This document shows positions 16,801 to 24,700 of a DNA stretch of 41,667 nt, in pieces (positions within the stretch are counted from its first letter, which is position 1; each line of letters begins with the position of its first letter). Origin of the DNA: JAERML01 sp035687895 (GTDB lineage: Bacteria > Bacteroidota > Ignavibacteria > UBA10030 > UBA6906); assembly GCA_035687895.1 (NCBI GenBank), contig DASRUE010000054.1:1-41667 (forward strand). The letters run 5' to 3'. The translations under genes were made by a program, and so were the position numbers. A model generated the notes under the pieces. The model ran no database searches and was not told where the DNA came from. It saw only the letters and a program-made list of their open reading frames with translations.

Positions 16801-18152
16801 GCATCGTCAATGTTCTCGATCAGGATCACCGACTCCTTGCGAAATACGATGTCCCCTACGGGGCAACCCTCCTTGTCAAGGACGGGGCGAAGGTGTCCAA
16901 AGGCGAGCTCATTTATGAATGGGATCCGTACAACTCGGTCATCATCTCCGAACATCCTGGCATTGTGAAGTACCAGGACCTTAAGGACAACGTCACATAC
17001 CGGGAGGAGCCGGACGAACAGACAGGTCATATCCAGAAGGTCGTCATCGATTCGCGTGACCGTACGCTCAGCCCAACGCTCCTCATTACTAGTAGCAAGG
17101 GACAGAAGATCGCCGGGTATATCATTCCGACAAGAGCCCATCTTGTCGTCGACAATGGACAGCAAATTGGCGCCGGTACAATTCTCGTCAAGATTCCGAG
17201 AGACATTGGCAAGAACCGCGACATCACTGGTGGTTTGCCACGGGTGACGGAACTTTTTGAAGCCCGTAGCCCGAATGACCCTGCGATCGTTGCGGAAATC
17301 GACGGTACTGTCAGCTTCGGTGCTATCAAGCGCGGCTCGCGCGAGGTGATTGTGAAGAGTCATGACGGAAAAGACATTCGCAAGTACCCGATCCCACAAG
17401 GCAAGCATGTGTTAGTGCAGGAAAACGATGTTGTCCGCGCCGGAGAGCGTCTCTCGGATGGAGCAATTGACCCACACGATATTCTCCGTATCAAAGGTGT
17501 CGGTGCCGTGCAGGAATATCTTGTGAACGAGATCCAGGAAGTGTACCGCATCCAGGGTGTGAAGATCAATGATAAGCATATCGAGATTATCGTCCGCCAG
17601 ATGATGCAGAAGGTCCGAGTCGTGGACTCAAGTGACACAAAGTTCCTTGAAGGTGACTACATTGACAAACTGAAGTTCGAAGCAGGGAACGAAAGTTTGC
17701 GTGACAAGGTGGTGATCATCAACAAGGGAGACTCAAAGTATAAGAACGGTCAGATTGTTTCCAAGAAGAAAGTACGCGAGATCAATGGCGAAATCCGAAA
17801 GAAAGCCAAGAAGGTAGCGGAGTACCGCGATGCGGAGCCCGCGACATCTGAACCAGTTCTCCTCGGGATCACTTCCGCTTCACTTTCTACTGACAGTTTC
17901 ATCTCTGCTGCATCATTCCAGGAAACTACCAAGGTGCTGACGGATGCAGCGATCGAAGGAAAGGTTGACTATCTTCTCGGGCTCAAGGAAAACGTCATCA
18001 TGGGACATTTGATTCCAGCTGGAACTGGGATCAAGGGCTTCCGGGACATCATTGTAACCACGAAGGACGGAGTAACGACCGAAGCGGAGGCGGTATCGGA
18101 GGTCGCGATTCCAAAGAAGGTGAAGACAAAAGAAAAGATTGTCTCTGACTAG
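13875..18152 (+). CDS. rpoC: DNA-directed RNA polymerase subunit beta prime
   Basis: A 1425-residue protein. The start is ATG 13875, with GGAGGAAG at 13864-13871 as ribosome binding site. The frame is open 24 codons further upstream, but that stretch is not family-like and has no good binding site. The first zinc site is C67/C69 with C82/C85. The catalytic magnesium loop NADFDGD is residues 470-476. The second zinc site uses a cysteine in EDCG and three in CEAKRGICALC. The trigger-loop segment GEPGTQLTLRTFHTGG is intact. The C-terminus ends in a Lys-rich tail. Beta prime forms the clamp and active centre with beta. Confidence 0.98.
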   Translation: MAFMHQDREAKKNFTKITISLASSDMILQRSHGEVTKPETINYRSFRPEKDGLFCEKIFGPVRDWECHCGKYKRIRYRGIICDRCGVEVTQKSVRRERMGHIALAVPIVHIWYFRSLPSKIGYILGLTSKDLEKIIYYESYVVINPGTTGLQRKDLISEEQYYEILATLPENNDDLEPTDKRRFVSKIGGEAIKDLLKQVDVAVLAAELRAQILEETSAQKKQEALKRLRVVEAFREREGGPLNRPEWMVLDIIPVIPPELRPLVPLEGGRFATSDLNDLYRRVIIRNNRLKRLIDIKAPDVILRNEKRMLQEAVDSLFDNSRRVNAVRSDNNRALKSLSDMLKGKQGRFRQNLLGKRVDYSGRSVIVVGPELKLHECGLPKDMAVELFKPFIIRKLIERGIVKTVKSAKKMVDKKGSDVWEILENIIDGHPVLLNRAPTLHRLGIQAFQPVLVEGKAIRIHPMVCTAFNADFDGDQMAVHVPLSFDAQLEARILMLSSHNILSPASGAPIVTPTQDQVLGCYYLTKSKAGDVGEGLLFSSPEEVIIAHNYGKVGLHARIKVRIGGKMVETTSGRVLFNQIVPKEIGFINELLNKKRLVQIIANSFRKVGNLKTAEFLDALKETGFRYATAGGLSVSLDDVTIPKEKEEIINRAQKNVDEVYSQYTRGFITNGERYNKVIDIWTRATTRVAEKLFESLQHGKAGFNSLYMMVDSGARGSKEQVRQLAGMRGLMAKPQKSLSGATGELIENPIIANFREGLSILEYFISTHGARKGLADTALKTADAGYLTRRLVDVAQDAIISMEDCGTIRGVVTGALKEGEDVKEPLSERILGRVAVHDVIDPMSGDVIVAAGELIDEETANRIAETSIETVEIRSVLTCEAKRGICALCYGRNLTTGRIIQPGETVGIIAAQSIGEPGTQLTLRTFHTGGTASLIASQSQVPSKFDGKLEYEGIKSIEVPDDDGSKIIVAGRSGIVNVLDQDHRLLAKYDVPYGATLLVKDGAKVSKGELIYEWDPYNSVIISEHPGIVKYQDLKDNVTYREEPDEQTGHIQKVVIDSRDRTLSPTLLITSSKGQKIAGYIIPTRAHLVVDNGQQIGAGTILVKIPRDIGKNRDITGGLPRVTELFEARSPNDPAIVAEIDGTVSFGAIKRGSREVIVKSHDGKDIRKYPIPQGKHVLVQENDVVRAGERLSDGAIDPHDILRIKGVGAVQEYLVNEIQEVYRIQGVKINDKHIEIIVRQMMQKVRVVDSSDTKFLEGDYIDKLKFEAGNESLRDKVVIINKGDSKYKNGQIVSKKKVREINGEIRKKAKKVAEYRDAEPATSEPVLLGITSASLSTDSFISAASFQETTKVLTDAAIEGKVDYLLGLKENVIMGHLIPAGTGIKGFRDIIVTTKDGVTTEAEAVSEVAIPKKVKTKEKIVSD

Positions 18153-18203
18153 GACCGGATCTTGTATTGGGCATGGAAGAACCTCACCCGGGATTGCGTA
18201 TCC

Positions 18204-18232
18204 TTGACAATTGAACGTTTATTTTGTAACTT
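18204..18232 (+). promoter_or_regulatory. Promoter of the str/S10/spc/alpha run
   Basis: TTGACA at 18204-18209 and TAACTT at 18227-18232 are separated by exactly 17 nt, a perfect -35 box with a fair -10 box. The predicted start near 18239 gives a leader of about 45 nt before rpsL. I see no clear rpoC terminator in 18153-18203. Confidence 0.7.
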
Positions 18233-18283
18233 GTTAAACTTTCTCAGCAACTTTCACTCACTGTATTAGTGATGGAGTAATTT

Positions 18284-18655
18284 TTGCCAACCATTAACCA
18301 ACTCGTTCGCAAGAGCCGGAGAAAAGTCACCTGGAAAAGCAAAGCTCCCGCCATGGACGGCAGTCCGCAGAAGCGTGGTGTGTGTACTCGTGTCTATACC
18401 ACAACACCCAAGAAGCCGAATTCGGCGCTTCGCAAGGTTGCTCGTGTCAGGTTGACCAACGGTATCGAAGTGACAGCCTATATACCGGGTGAAGGGCATA
18501 ATCTCCAGGAGCACTCCATTGTAATGATCCGGGGGGGTAGGGTGAAAGACCTTCCAGGAGTGAGATACCATATCATTCGCGGCACGCTTGATACAGCCGG
18601 AGTAGCTGATCGGAAGCAGGGCCGTTCCAAGTATGGGGCAAAACGGGCAAAGTAA
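18284..18655 (+). CDS. rpsL: Small ribosomal subunit protein uS12
   Basis: A 123-residue protein of normal length. The only plausible start is TTG 18284, six bases after GGAG (18274-18277), giving the family N-terminus PTINQLVRKSR. The decoding-centre loops TPKKPNSALRKVARVRL and GGRVKDLPGVRYHIIRG are intact. They keep the lysines whose change gives streptomycin resistance in other bacteria, so no such resistance is predicted. First gene after the promoter at 18204. Confidence 0.97.
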   Translation: MPTINQLVRKSRRKVTWKSKAPAMDGSPQKRGVCTRVYTTTPKKPNSALRKVARVRLTNGIEVTAYIPGEGHNLQEHSIVMIRGGRVKDLPGVRYHIIRGTLDTAGVADRKQGRSKYGAKRAK

Positions 18656-18678
18656 TCAAAAACAAAACGTAGACGGTT

Positions 18679-19146
18679 GTGAGAAAGAAAAGAGCTGGTT
18701 CGAGAGTTGCAAAACCTGACCCAAAGTACAGCGATCCTTTGGTCTCGGCCTTCATTAACTGCGTAATGAAGGATGGGAAAAAACATCTTGCTCGCAGGCT
18801 GATGTATGATGCTTTCTCAATCATTGAAGAGCGCACCAAGGCGAACGGCATCGATGTGTTCAAGAAGGCGCTGAGCAATGCTCGTCCGGTGTTGGAGGTG
18901 AAGGCTCGCCGGGTTGGTGGTGCCACGTATCAGGTCCCCACGGAAGTGCGTTCCAGCAGAAGCGTAGCTTTGGCGATCCGGTGGTTGATCGGGTATGCCA
19001 ACGACAGGAAGGACAAGTCCATGTCCCAGAAGCTTGCCGCCGAGTTTATTGCTGCATCGAATGGCGAGGGTAACGCGATCAAGAAAAAAGAAGATACACA
19101 CAAAATGGCAGAGGCGAACAAAGCGTTCGCACATTTCAAGTGGTAG
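18679..19146 (+). CDS. rpsG: Small ribosomal subunit protein uS7
   Basis: A 155-residue protein starting at GTG 18679, 23 nt after rpsL, with only a weak AGACGG-like binding site. The N-terminus RKKRAGSRV followed by PDPKYSDPLV is typical of S7, as are GGATYQVPTEVR and LAIRWLI. S7 nucleates assembly of the 30S head and touches the exit-site tRNA. In other bacteria it represses this operon through the rpsL-rpsG gap. The gap here is very short and shows no clear S7 site. Confidence 0.97.
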   Translation: MRKKRAGSRVAKPDPKYSDPLVSAFINCVMKDGKKHLARRLMYDAFSIIEERTKANGIDVFKKALSNARPVLEVKARRVGGATYQVPTEVRSSRSVALAIRWLIGYANDRKDKSMSQKLAAEFIAASNGEGNAIKKKEDTHKMAEANKAFAHFKW

Positions 19147-19167
19147 AAGGGGTAGAGTAAGCGAAGT

Positions 19168-21270
19168 ATGCCAAGACAGTACCCGCTAGATCGTACACGC
19201 AACATAGGAATCAGTGCACATATCGACGCCGGTAAGACGACGACGACCGAGCGCATTTTGTTTTACACTGGTGTGTTGCACAGAATGGGTGAAGTCCATG
19301 ACGGCGCGGCAACTATGGACTGGATGGAACAAGAGAAGGAGCGCGGCATTACGATCACATCGGCCGCGACAACGTGCTTTTGGAATGATCACCAGATCAA
19401 TATCATTGATACCCCAGGTCACGTCGATTTCACCGTGGAGGTTGAGCGTTCGCTGCGCGTGCTAGACGGTGCAATTGCACTCTTTTGCTCGGTAGGTGGA
19501 GTCGAACCCCAGTCTGAGACGGTATGGCGTCAGATGGACAAGTATGGGGTTCCTCGTATCGCATTCGTAAATAAGATGGATCGGGTGGGAGCTGACTTTC
19601 TTGGTGCGGTGAAGATGATGAAGGATCGGCTTGGTGCAAATGCCGTACCGATTCAGTTGCCGGTCGGCGAAGGGGACATCTTTGCGGGCATCATTGATCT
19701 TGTCACCATGAAGGCGCGCATGTATAAGGAATCGACCCTCGGCAGCGAGTGGGAGGATATCGAGATTCCGCACGACATGCAAGCCAAGGCGCAGGAATAT
19801 CGAACCAAGATGCTCGAAGCTGTCTCAGACGAGGATGATTCTCTTCTGGAAAAGTACCTCGAGGGGAAAGAGATCACCCCGAAAGAGATCATGACTGTGC
19901 TCCGTCGCGCTGCCCTTAAGGTCAGTATCGTCCCGGTGTTGTGCGGGTCATCTTTCAAGAACAAGGGTGTCCAGTCGTTGCTGGATGCTGTTATTGATTA
20001 CCTCCCGTCACCCCTTGACCTGAATGAAGCCAGTCTGGTGGGTCACCATGTGAATATGACGGACAAAATCATCCGGAAGGTAAGCGACAAAGAGAAGTTC
20101 ACGGCGCTCGCATTCAAGATTATGACGGATCCGTTCGTAGGAAAGCTGACGTACTTCCGTGTGTACTCTGGAACACTCAAGGCCGGCTCTTACGTCTACA
20201 ATTCCATCTCAGAGAAAAAGGAGCGGATTAGCAGGATTCTCCGCATGCACGCAAATACCCGCGAGGATGTGGATGAGGCCTACGCGGGTGACATTGTTGC
20301 TGCAGTTGGATTGAAGTTCACAAGGACCGGCGATACACTCTGCGATGAGTCCGACCCGATCATTCTTGAGAAAATGACATTTCCGGATCCCGTCATCCAT
20401 GTGGCAATTGAACCCAAGACCAAGGCCGACCAGGAGAAGATGGGAGAGGCAATGGCGAAACTCGCTGAGGAAGATCCGACGCTCCGAATCTCTACTAACG
20501 AGGAGACCGGTCAAACTATCATCAGCGGCATGGGCGAATTGCATCTCGAGATTATCGTTGATCGCATGAAACGCGAGTTTCGCGTCGAGGCGAACATCGG
20601 AAAGCCTCAGGTTGCGTACAAAGAGACCATCCGTAAGAAGGTCCAGGCCGAAGGGAAATTCGTTCGACAATCCGGCGGTCGCGGCCAGTTCGGTCACGTG
20701 TGGATTGAAATCGAACCAAACGAAATCGGAAAAGGCTTTGAATTCGAGAACGCGATCGTTGGGGGTGTGATTCCCAAAGAGTTTATCAAACCGGTCGAGC
20801 AGGGCATCGTTGAGGCCATGAAGAACGGCGTGCTCGCTGGATACCCCGTAGAGGACGTAAAGATCAAACTATTTGACGGTTCGTATCACGATGTTGACTC
20901 ATCTGAAATGGCGTTCAAGATTGCAGGATCTATGGCTTTCAAGGAGGCCGCTCGCAAGGCTCACCCCGTGTTGCTCGAGCCTGTCATGGAAGTCGAGGTC
21001 GTGACGCCAGAAGAGTATATGGGTGATGTAATCGGAGACCTGAACTCACGTCGAGGTAAGATCGAAGGGATGACCCCCCGTAAGGACGCCCAGGTAATCC
21101 GTGCCGCTGTGCCTCTTTCAGAGATGTTCGGGTATTCGACCACCTTGCGTTCCATGACGCAGGGTCGTGCGATCTACTCTATGGAGCTATCCCATTACGA
21201 CGAAACACCGAAGAGCGTGGCCGAACAGATTATTGAAAAGGTCAAAGGCAGGGAGTCAGTAACCGCATAA
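19168..21270 (+). CDS. fusA: Elongation factor G
   Basis: A 700-residue translational GTPase of usual length. The G domain has AHIDAGKTTTTERIL (P-loop) near residue 17, DTPGHVDFTVEVERSLRVLD (switch II) near 80 and NKMDR near 137. Domains II-V follow, ending in a conserved C-terminal region with MFGYSTTLRSMTQGRA. EF-G drives tRNA-mRNA translocation and, with RRF, recycling. It lies between rpsG (21 nt) and tuf (73 nt) in the classic str order. Confidence 0.98.
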   Translation: MPRQYPLDRTRNIGISAHIDAGKTTTTERILFYTGVLHRMGEVHDGAATMDWMEQEKERGITITSAATTCFWNDHQINIIDTPGHVDFTVEVERSLRVLDGAIALFCSVGGVEPQSETVWRQMDKYGVPRIAFVNKMDRVGADFLGAVKMMKDRLGANAVPIQLPVGEGDIFAGIIDLVTMKARMYKESTLGSEWEDIEIPHDMQAKAQEYRTKMLEAVSDEDDSLLEKYLEGKEITPKEIMTVLRRAALKVSIVPVLCGSSFKNKGVQSLLDAVIDYLPSPLDLNEASLVGHHVNMTDKIIRKVSDKEKFTALAFKIMTDPFVGKLTYFRVYSGTLKAGSYVYNSISEKKERISRILRMHANTREDVDEAYAGDIVAAVGLKFTRTGDTLCDESDPIILEKMTFPDPVIHVAIEPKTKADQEKMGEAMAKLAEEDPTLRISTNEETGQTIISGMGELHLEIIVDRMKREFRVEANIGKPQVAYKETIRKKVQAEGKFVRQSGGRGQFGHVWIEIEPNEIGKGFEFENAIVGGVIPKEFIKPVEQGIVEAMKNGVLAGYPVEDVKIKLFDGSYHDVDSSEMAFKIAGSMAFKEAARKAHPVLLEPVMEVEVVTPEEYMGDVIGDLNSRRGKIEGMTPRKDAQVIRAAVPLSEMFGYSTTLRSMTQGRAIYSMELSHYDETPKSVAEQIIEKVKGRESVTA

Positions 21271-21343
21271 CTCGTCCTGCCAGGCACCGGCAGCAGAACA
21301 GTGACTATACACAATCCCCTTCTACATAGAGGAGACCCAAAAA

Positions 21344-22555
21344 ATGGCAAAAGAGAAATTCACGCGTGACAAACCGCATCTCAACGTGGGCACCATAGGT
21401 CACGTTGATCATGGAAAGACTACTTTGACCGCAGCCATTACGATGGTATTGGCCAAGAAGGGTCTTTCTCAGGTTCGCACCTTCGACAGTATCGATAATG
21501 CTCCGGAGGAACGGGAACGCGGTATCACGATTGCAACTGCTCACGTGGAGTATTCAACCACGAAGCGTCACTACGCACACGTCGACTGCCCCGGCCACGC
21601 GGACTATGTGAAGAACATGATCACTGGTGCCGCCCAGATGGATGGTGCGATCCTTGTGGTTGCTGCCACCGACGGTCCAATGCCGCAAACGCGCGAGCAT
21701 ATTTTGCTTGCACGTCAGGTCGGAGTGCCCAAGATTGTCGTGTTCATGAACAAAGTGGACGCTGTAGACGACCCCGAGTTGCTCGACCTCGTGGAACTCG
21801 AGCTCCGCGACCTTCTCAAGAAGTATGAGTTCCCGGGTGATGAGATTCCCATTATTCGCGGATCCGCGCTGAAGGCAATGGAAGCTGCAATCAAGCCGGA
21901 GAGTAAGACAGATGACCCCGCGTTCAAATGCATCATGGAACTGATGGACGCTGTCGATAGCTATATACCGGTCCCGCAGCGTGAAGTTGACAAGCCATTC
22001 TTGATGCCTGTTGAAGACGTCTTCTCGATCACAGGTCGTGGCACGGTGGGCACGGGTCGCGTAGAACGTGGTAAGGCAAAGGTCGGCGATGAAGTTGAGG
22101 TTATCGGTCTGGGCGCACACATGAAGACTGTCATCACCGGCGCAGAGATGTTTCGCAAGGAACTCGATGACGTGCAGGCCGGGGACAATGCGGGCCTGCT
22201 GCTCCGCGGTGTCGACAAGAACCAACTCGAGCGAGGCATGGTGATTGCCAAGCCCGGTTCCATCACTCCGCATAAGAAGTTTACAGCCCAGGTGTACGTG
22301 CTGAAGAAAGAAGAAGGTGGACGTCATACACCGTTTTTCACCGGGTATCGCCCTCAGTTCTATTTCAGGACGACGGACGTTACCGGTGTTGCAACCCTCC
22401 CGGGCGGTACAGAGATGATCATGCCGGGCGACAACGTCGATGGTATGAACATTGAGTTGATCACAACCATTGCGATGGAGGAAGGGCTTCGGTTCGCTAT
22501 TCGCGAAGGCGGCCATACGGTAGGTGCGGGGGTCGTCACGAAGATTCTTGAGTAG
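21344..22555 (+). CDS. tuf: Elongation factor Tu
   Basis: A 403-residue GTPase that carries aminoacyl-tRNA to the A site. Start ATG 21344 follows GAGGAG. The G1 motif GHVDHGKTT, switch regions with RERGITI and DCPGHADY, and NKVDAV are present. The C-terminal domains end in TVGAGVVTKILE. It is about nine residues longer than the E. coli protein because of an insertion around IKPESKTDDPAFK in the G domain. Some other bacteria, such as Thermus, have an insertion at the same place. This is the only tuf in the window; a terminator follows. Confidence 0.98.
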   Translation: MAKEKFTRDKPHLNVGTIGHVDHGKTTLTAAITMVLAKKGLSQVRTFDSIDNAPEERERGITIATAHVEYSTTKRHYAHVDCPGHADYVKNMITGAAQMDGAILVVAATDGPMPQTREHILLARQVGVPKIVVFMNKVDAVDDPELLDLVELELRDLLKKYEFPGDEIPIIRGSALKAMEAAIKPESKTDDPAFKCIMELMDAVDSYIPVPQREVDKPFLMPVEDVFSITGRGTVGTGRVERGKAKVGDEVEVIGLGAHMKTVITGAEMFRKELDDVQAGDNAGLLLRGVDKNQLERGMVIAKPGSITPHKKFTAQVYVLKKEEGGRHTPFFTGYRPQFYFRTTDVTGVATLPGGTEMIMPGDNVDGMNIELITTIAMEEGLRFAIREGGHTVGAGVVTKILE

Positions 22556-22566
22556 TAATTCATGGG

Positions 22567-22598
22567 GAGCAGCCCGGCGCTGCTCTCTTTTTCTGTTT
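22567..22598 (+). terminator. Terminator/attenuator after tuf
   Basis: GAGCAGC (22567-22573) pairs with GCTGCTC (22579-22585) around loop CCGGC, and may extend by two pairs. TCTTTTTCTGTTTCTT follows. It divides the str genes from the S10 genes. Because no good promoter is visible before rpsJ at 22625, partial read-through is likely. Confidence 0.75.
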
Positions 22599-22624
22599 CT
22601 TGAGTAAGCGGAGTATCCAGTACA

Positions 22625-22933
22625 GTGGCAGGCCAAAAGATTCGCATAAAGCTGAAATCGTACGATCACAACCTGATCGACAAGTCTGCGGAGAAAATCA
22701 TCAAGACTGTGAAGTCAACAGGCGCTGTGGTCTCTGGCCCGATCCCGTTACCCACGAAGCGTACGGTCTATACTGTGCTTCGTTCACCTCACGTTGACAA
22801 GAAGTCGAGAGAGCAATTCGAGACGCGCGCTCACAAGCGCCTGATCGATATTCTCAACTCGACGAATAAGACCGTCGACTCCCTGATGAAGCTTGATTTA
22901 CCCGCGGGCGTCGACGTCGAGATCAAAGTCTAA
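22625..22933 (+). CDS. rpsJ: Small ribosomal subunit protein uS10 (NusE)
   Basis: A 102-residue protein starting at GTG 22625, giving AGQKIRIKLKSYDHNLIDKS, the family N-terminus. GPIPLPTKRTVYTVLRSPHVDKKSREQFE is the conserved loop that reaches into the 30S head. S10 also acts as NusE, contacting NusG during antitermination and coupling. First gene of the S10 set, 69 nt after tuf across a terminator. A 154-nt structured spacer follows. Confidence 0.97.
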   Translation: MAGQKIRIKLKSYDHNLIDKSAEKIIKTVKSTGAVVSGPIPLPTKRTVYTVLRSPHVDKKSREQFETRAHKRLIDILNSTNKTVDSLMKLDLPAGVDVEIKV

Positions 22934-22963
22934 CTCTTCGATCTGACAACATGTGGTGTCTTC

Positions 22964-23056
22964 GCCGTTGGCCTTTGCCAGTCGGGGAGATTGACGGCAT
23001 CGGTCACGCCTTCGGTGAGGCATGATGCGACAATGTGCCCGTCTTTCGACGGGTGC
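22964..23056 (+). promoter_or_regulatory. Three-hairpin structured RNA in the rpsJ-rplC spacer
   Basis: Three consecutive hairpins fill the 154-nt spacer. Hairpin 1 is CCG-T-TGGC with loop CTTT and GCCA-GT-CGG (22965-22985). Hairpin 2 is GCATC (22997-23001)/GATGC (23024-23028) with inner GCCT/AGGC. Hairpin 3 is GTGCCCGTC-TTTC-GACGGGTGC (23035-23056), nine pairs including two wobbles. The gap is far longer than others in this run, and hairpin 3 lies about 30 nt before the rplC start. In other bacteria L4 represses the S10 operon through a leader, but that leader precedes rpsJ. I cannot assign this one to a known class. Confidence 0.5.
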
Positions 23057-23087
23057 TTTAGGTGATGTTTTCTTAATGGAAGAAGTC

Positions 23088-23720
23088 ATGACAGGACTTT
23101 TGGGCAAGAAAATCGGGATGACCAGCATCTTTGATGAGAGCGGTCACGTGATTCCATGCACCGTAATCGAAGCAGGGCCGTGCTTTGTCACCCAAATCAA
23201 AACGGCCGAGCGTGATGGCTACGAAGCGGTCCAGCTCGGTTTCGACCGCAAGAGTGAACGCACCGTAAACAAGCCGGTGAAAGGTCACTTTGCGAAAGCC
23301 AACGTGAAACCGACCCGCATCATACGGGAGTTCCGAGGCAACGGCGTCTCCGAGTTTCAGCCGGGGCAGGAAATCAAGGTCGACAAGGTGTTTTCCAAAG
23401 GTGACACCGTATCGATTATCGGGACCTCGAAGGGACGTGGCTTTCAAGGGGTCGTGAAGCGACATCACTTTGGCGGTGGCTTTCGTACTCACGGTCAAAG
23501 CGACCGCGAGCGCGCTCCGGGGTCAATTGGCTCTTCGTCTTACCCTTCGCGGGTCTTCAAAGGCATGCGCATGGCGGGGAGAATGGGCGGCGAACAGGTG
23601 ACCGTGAAGAATTTGAAGGTCGTCGGTGTTATCGCAGATTCGAATCTGCTCCTTGTGAAGGGATCTGTCCCTGGAGCGATAAACGGCTATCTCGAGATCC
23701 ACAAGAACAGCGCAGCGTAA
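23088..23720 (+). CDS. rplC: Large ribosomal subunit protein uL3
   Basis: A 210-residue protein. I chose ATG 23088 (TGLLGKKIGMTSIF), with GGAAG at 23078-23082 upstream. In-frame ATGs at 23022, 23025 and 23076 add residues unlike the family. Signatures include GTSKGRGFQGVVKRHHFGGG and the segment SYPSRVFKGMRMAGRMGG, which reaches the peptidyl-transferase centre. L3 starts 50S assembly. The structured spacer before it may set its expression apart from rpsJ. Confidence 0.97.
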   Translation: MTGLLGKKIGMTSIFDESGHVIPCTVIEAGPCFVTQIKTAERDGYEAVQLGFDRKSERTVNKPVKGHFAKANVKPTRIIREFRGNGVSEFQPGQEIKVDKVFSKGDTVSIIGTSKGRGFQGVVKRHHFGGGFRTHGQSDRERAPGSIGSSSYPSRVFKGMRMAGRMGGEQVTVKNLKVVGVIADSNLLLVKGSVPGAINGYLEIHKNSAA

Positions 23721-23739
23721 AACTGAAAAAAGAGTGACC

Positions 23740-24369
23740 ATGGAACTGGAAGTATATAGGAAGGACGGAACGAAGAGCGGCGAGAAGGTGAAGCTATCTC
23801 CTCACATCTTCGAAGTGGAGCCCAGTGAACACGCAATCTACCGCGCGGTTCGGGTGTACCTTGACAATCAGCGTCAGGGGACATCAAAGGTGAAAACTCG
23901 TGAAGAGGTTCGTGGCGGAGGCAAGAAGCCGTTCAAACAGAAGCACACCGGGCAGGCACGACAGGGCTCGTCGCGATCACCAGTTATGATCGGTGGTGGT
24001 TCTATCTTTGGGCCGAAGCCCCGTGACTATTCATCCAAACTTCCGGCGCAACTTCACAGGCTTGCACGCAAGTCAGCGTTGTCCCTCAAGGCCAAGGAGG
24101 GGCAAATCAAAGTAGTCGAGGACTTTTCCTTTGAGGCACCCAGGACCAAAGCGATGGCAACCATTCTCAAGGCGCTTGAGCTGGACGCGGCAAAGACTCT
24201 GTTGTTGACTTCCAAGAGCGACCAGAACGTGGTGCGGTCAGGTCGGAACCTCCCGCGTCTGTTTGTGCTCGAGGCGGATAAGGCATCCACGTATGATCTC
24301 GTCAACAACCAGGTGGTGCTAATCCAGAAGAGCGCTGTGGAAGTGCTCCAGAATACGTTCAAGAATTAA
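23740..24369 (+). CDS. rplD: Large ribosomal subunit protein uL4
   Basis: A 209-residue protein. The start is ATG 23740 rather than the in-frame GTG at 23734, which overlaps the AAGAGTG binding site. The extended loop KTREEVRGGGKKPFKQKHTG with ARQGSSRSP lines the peptide exit tunnel; in other bacteria changes there affect macrolide binding. L4 is the known repressor of S10 operons in gamma-proteobacteria, so it is one candidate ligand for the hairpins before rplC. Confidence 0.97.
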   Translation: MELEVYRKDGTKSGEKVKLSPHIFEVEPSEHAIYRAVRVYLDNQRQGTSKVKTREEVRGGGKKPFKQKHTGQARQGSSRSPVMIGGGSIFGPKPRDYSSKLPAQLHRLARKSALSLKAKEGQIKVVEDFSFEAPRTKAMATILKALELDAAKTLLLTSKSDQNVVRSGRNLPRLFVLEADKASTYDLVNNQVVLIQKSAVEVLQNTFKN

Positions 24370-24384
24370 CCCAGCGAGAAGGGT

Positions 24385-24675
24385 ATGACAGGAATACTGA
24401 AACGTCCACTCGTCACCGAAAAGATGACTGCCCTCCAGGAAAAGGGGCACTATGCATTTGAGGTTGATCGTGACGCGAACAAGATCATGATCGCAAAGGC
24501 AGTGGAGAAGAAATTTAATGTGACCGTGCTGAGCGTGCGCACCAGCAGGCACAAGGGAAAGACGAAGTCCCAGTTGACGCGTAAGGGACGTTTTGCAGGC
24601 CGCACGCCGGAATGGAAGAAAGCCGTTGTCCGTCTGAAGGAAGGCGACAAGATCGAGTTCTTCCAGAACGTGTAA
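24385..24675 (+). CDS. rplW: Large ribosomal subunit protein uL23
   Basis: A 96-residue protein, start ATG 24385, 15 nt after rplD. ILKRPLVTEKMTALQEKGHYAFEVD is the family N-terminus and the lysine-rich loop TSRHKGKTKSQLTRKGRF binds 23S rRNA. L23 sits at the tunnel exit, where trigger factor and SRP dock. Confidence 0.96.
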   Translation: MTGILKRPLVTEKMTALQEKGHYAFEVDRDANKIMIAKAVEKKFNVTVLSVRTSRHKGKTKSQLTRKGRFAGRTPEWKKAVVRLKEGDKIEFFQNV

Positions 24676-24700
24676 CCGGTCAAGACGAGAAGAGGAACAC

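Noticed and set aside
21554..22669. Minus-strand open frame of 371 codons opposite tuf
   Set aside because: A mirror of tuf codon bias; the peptide is Cys/His-rich with no recognisable domain.
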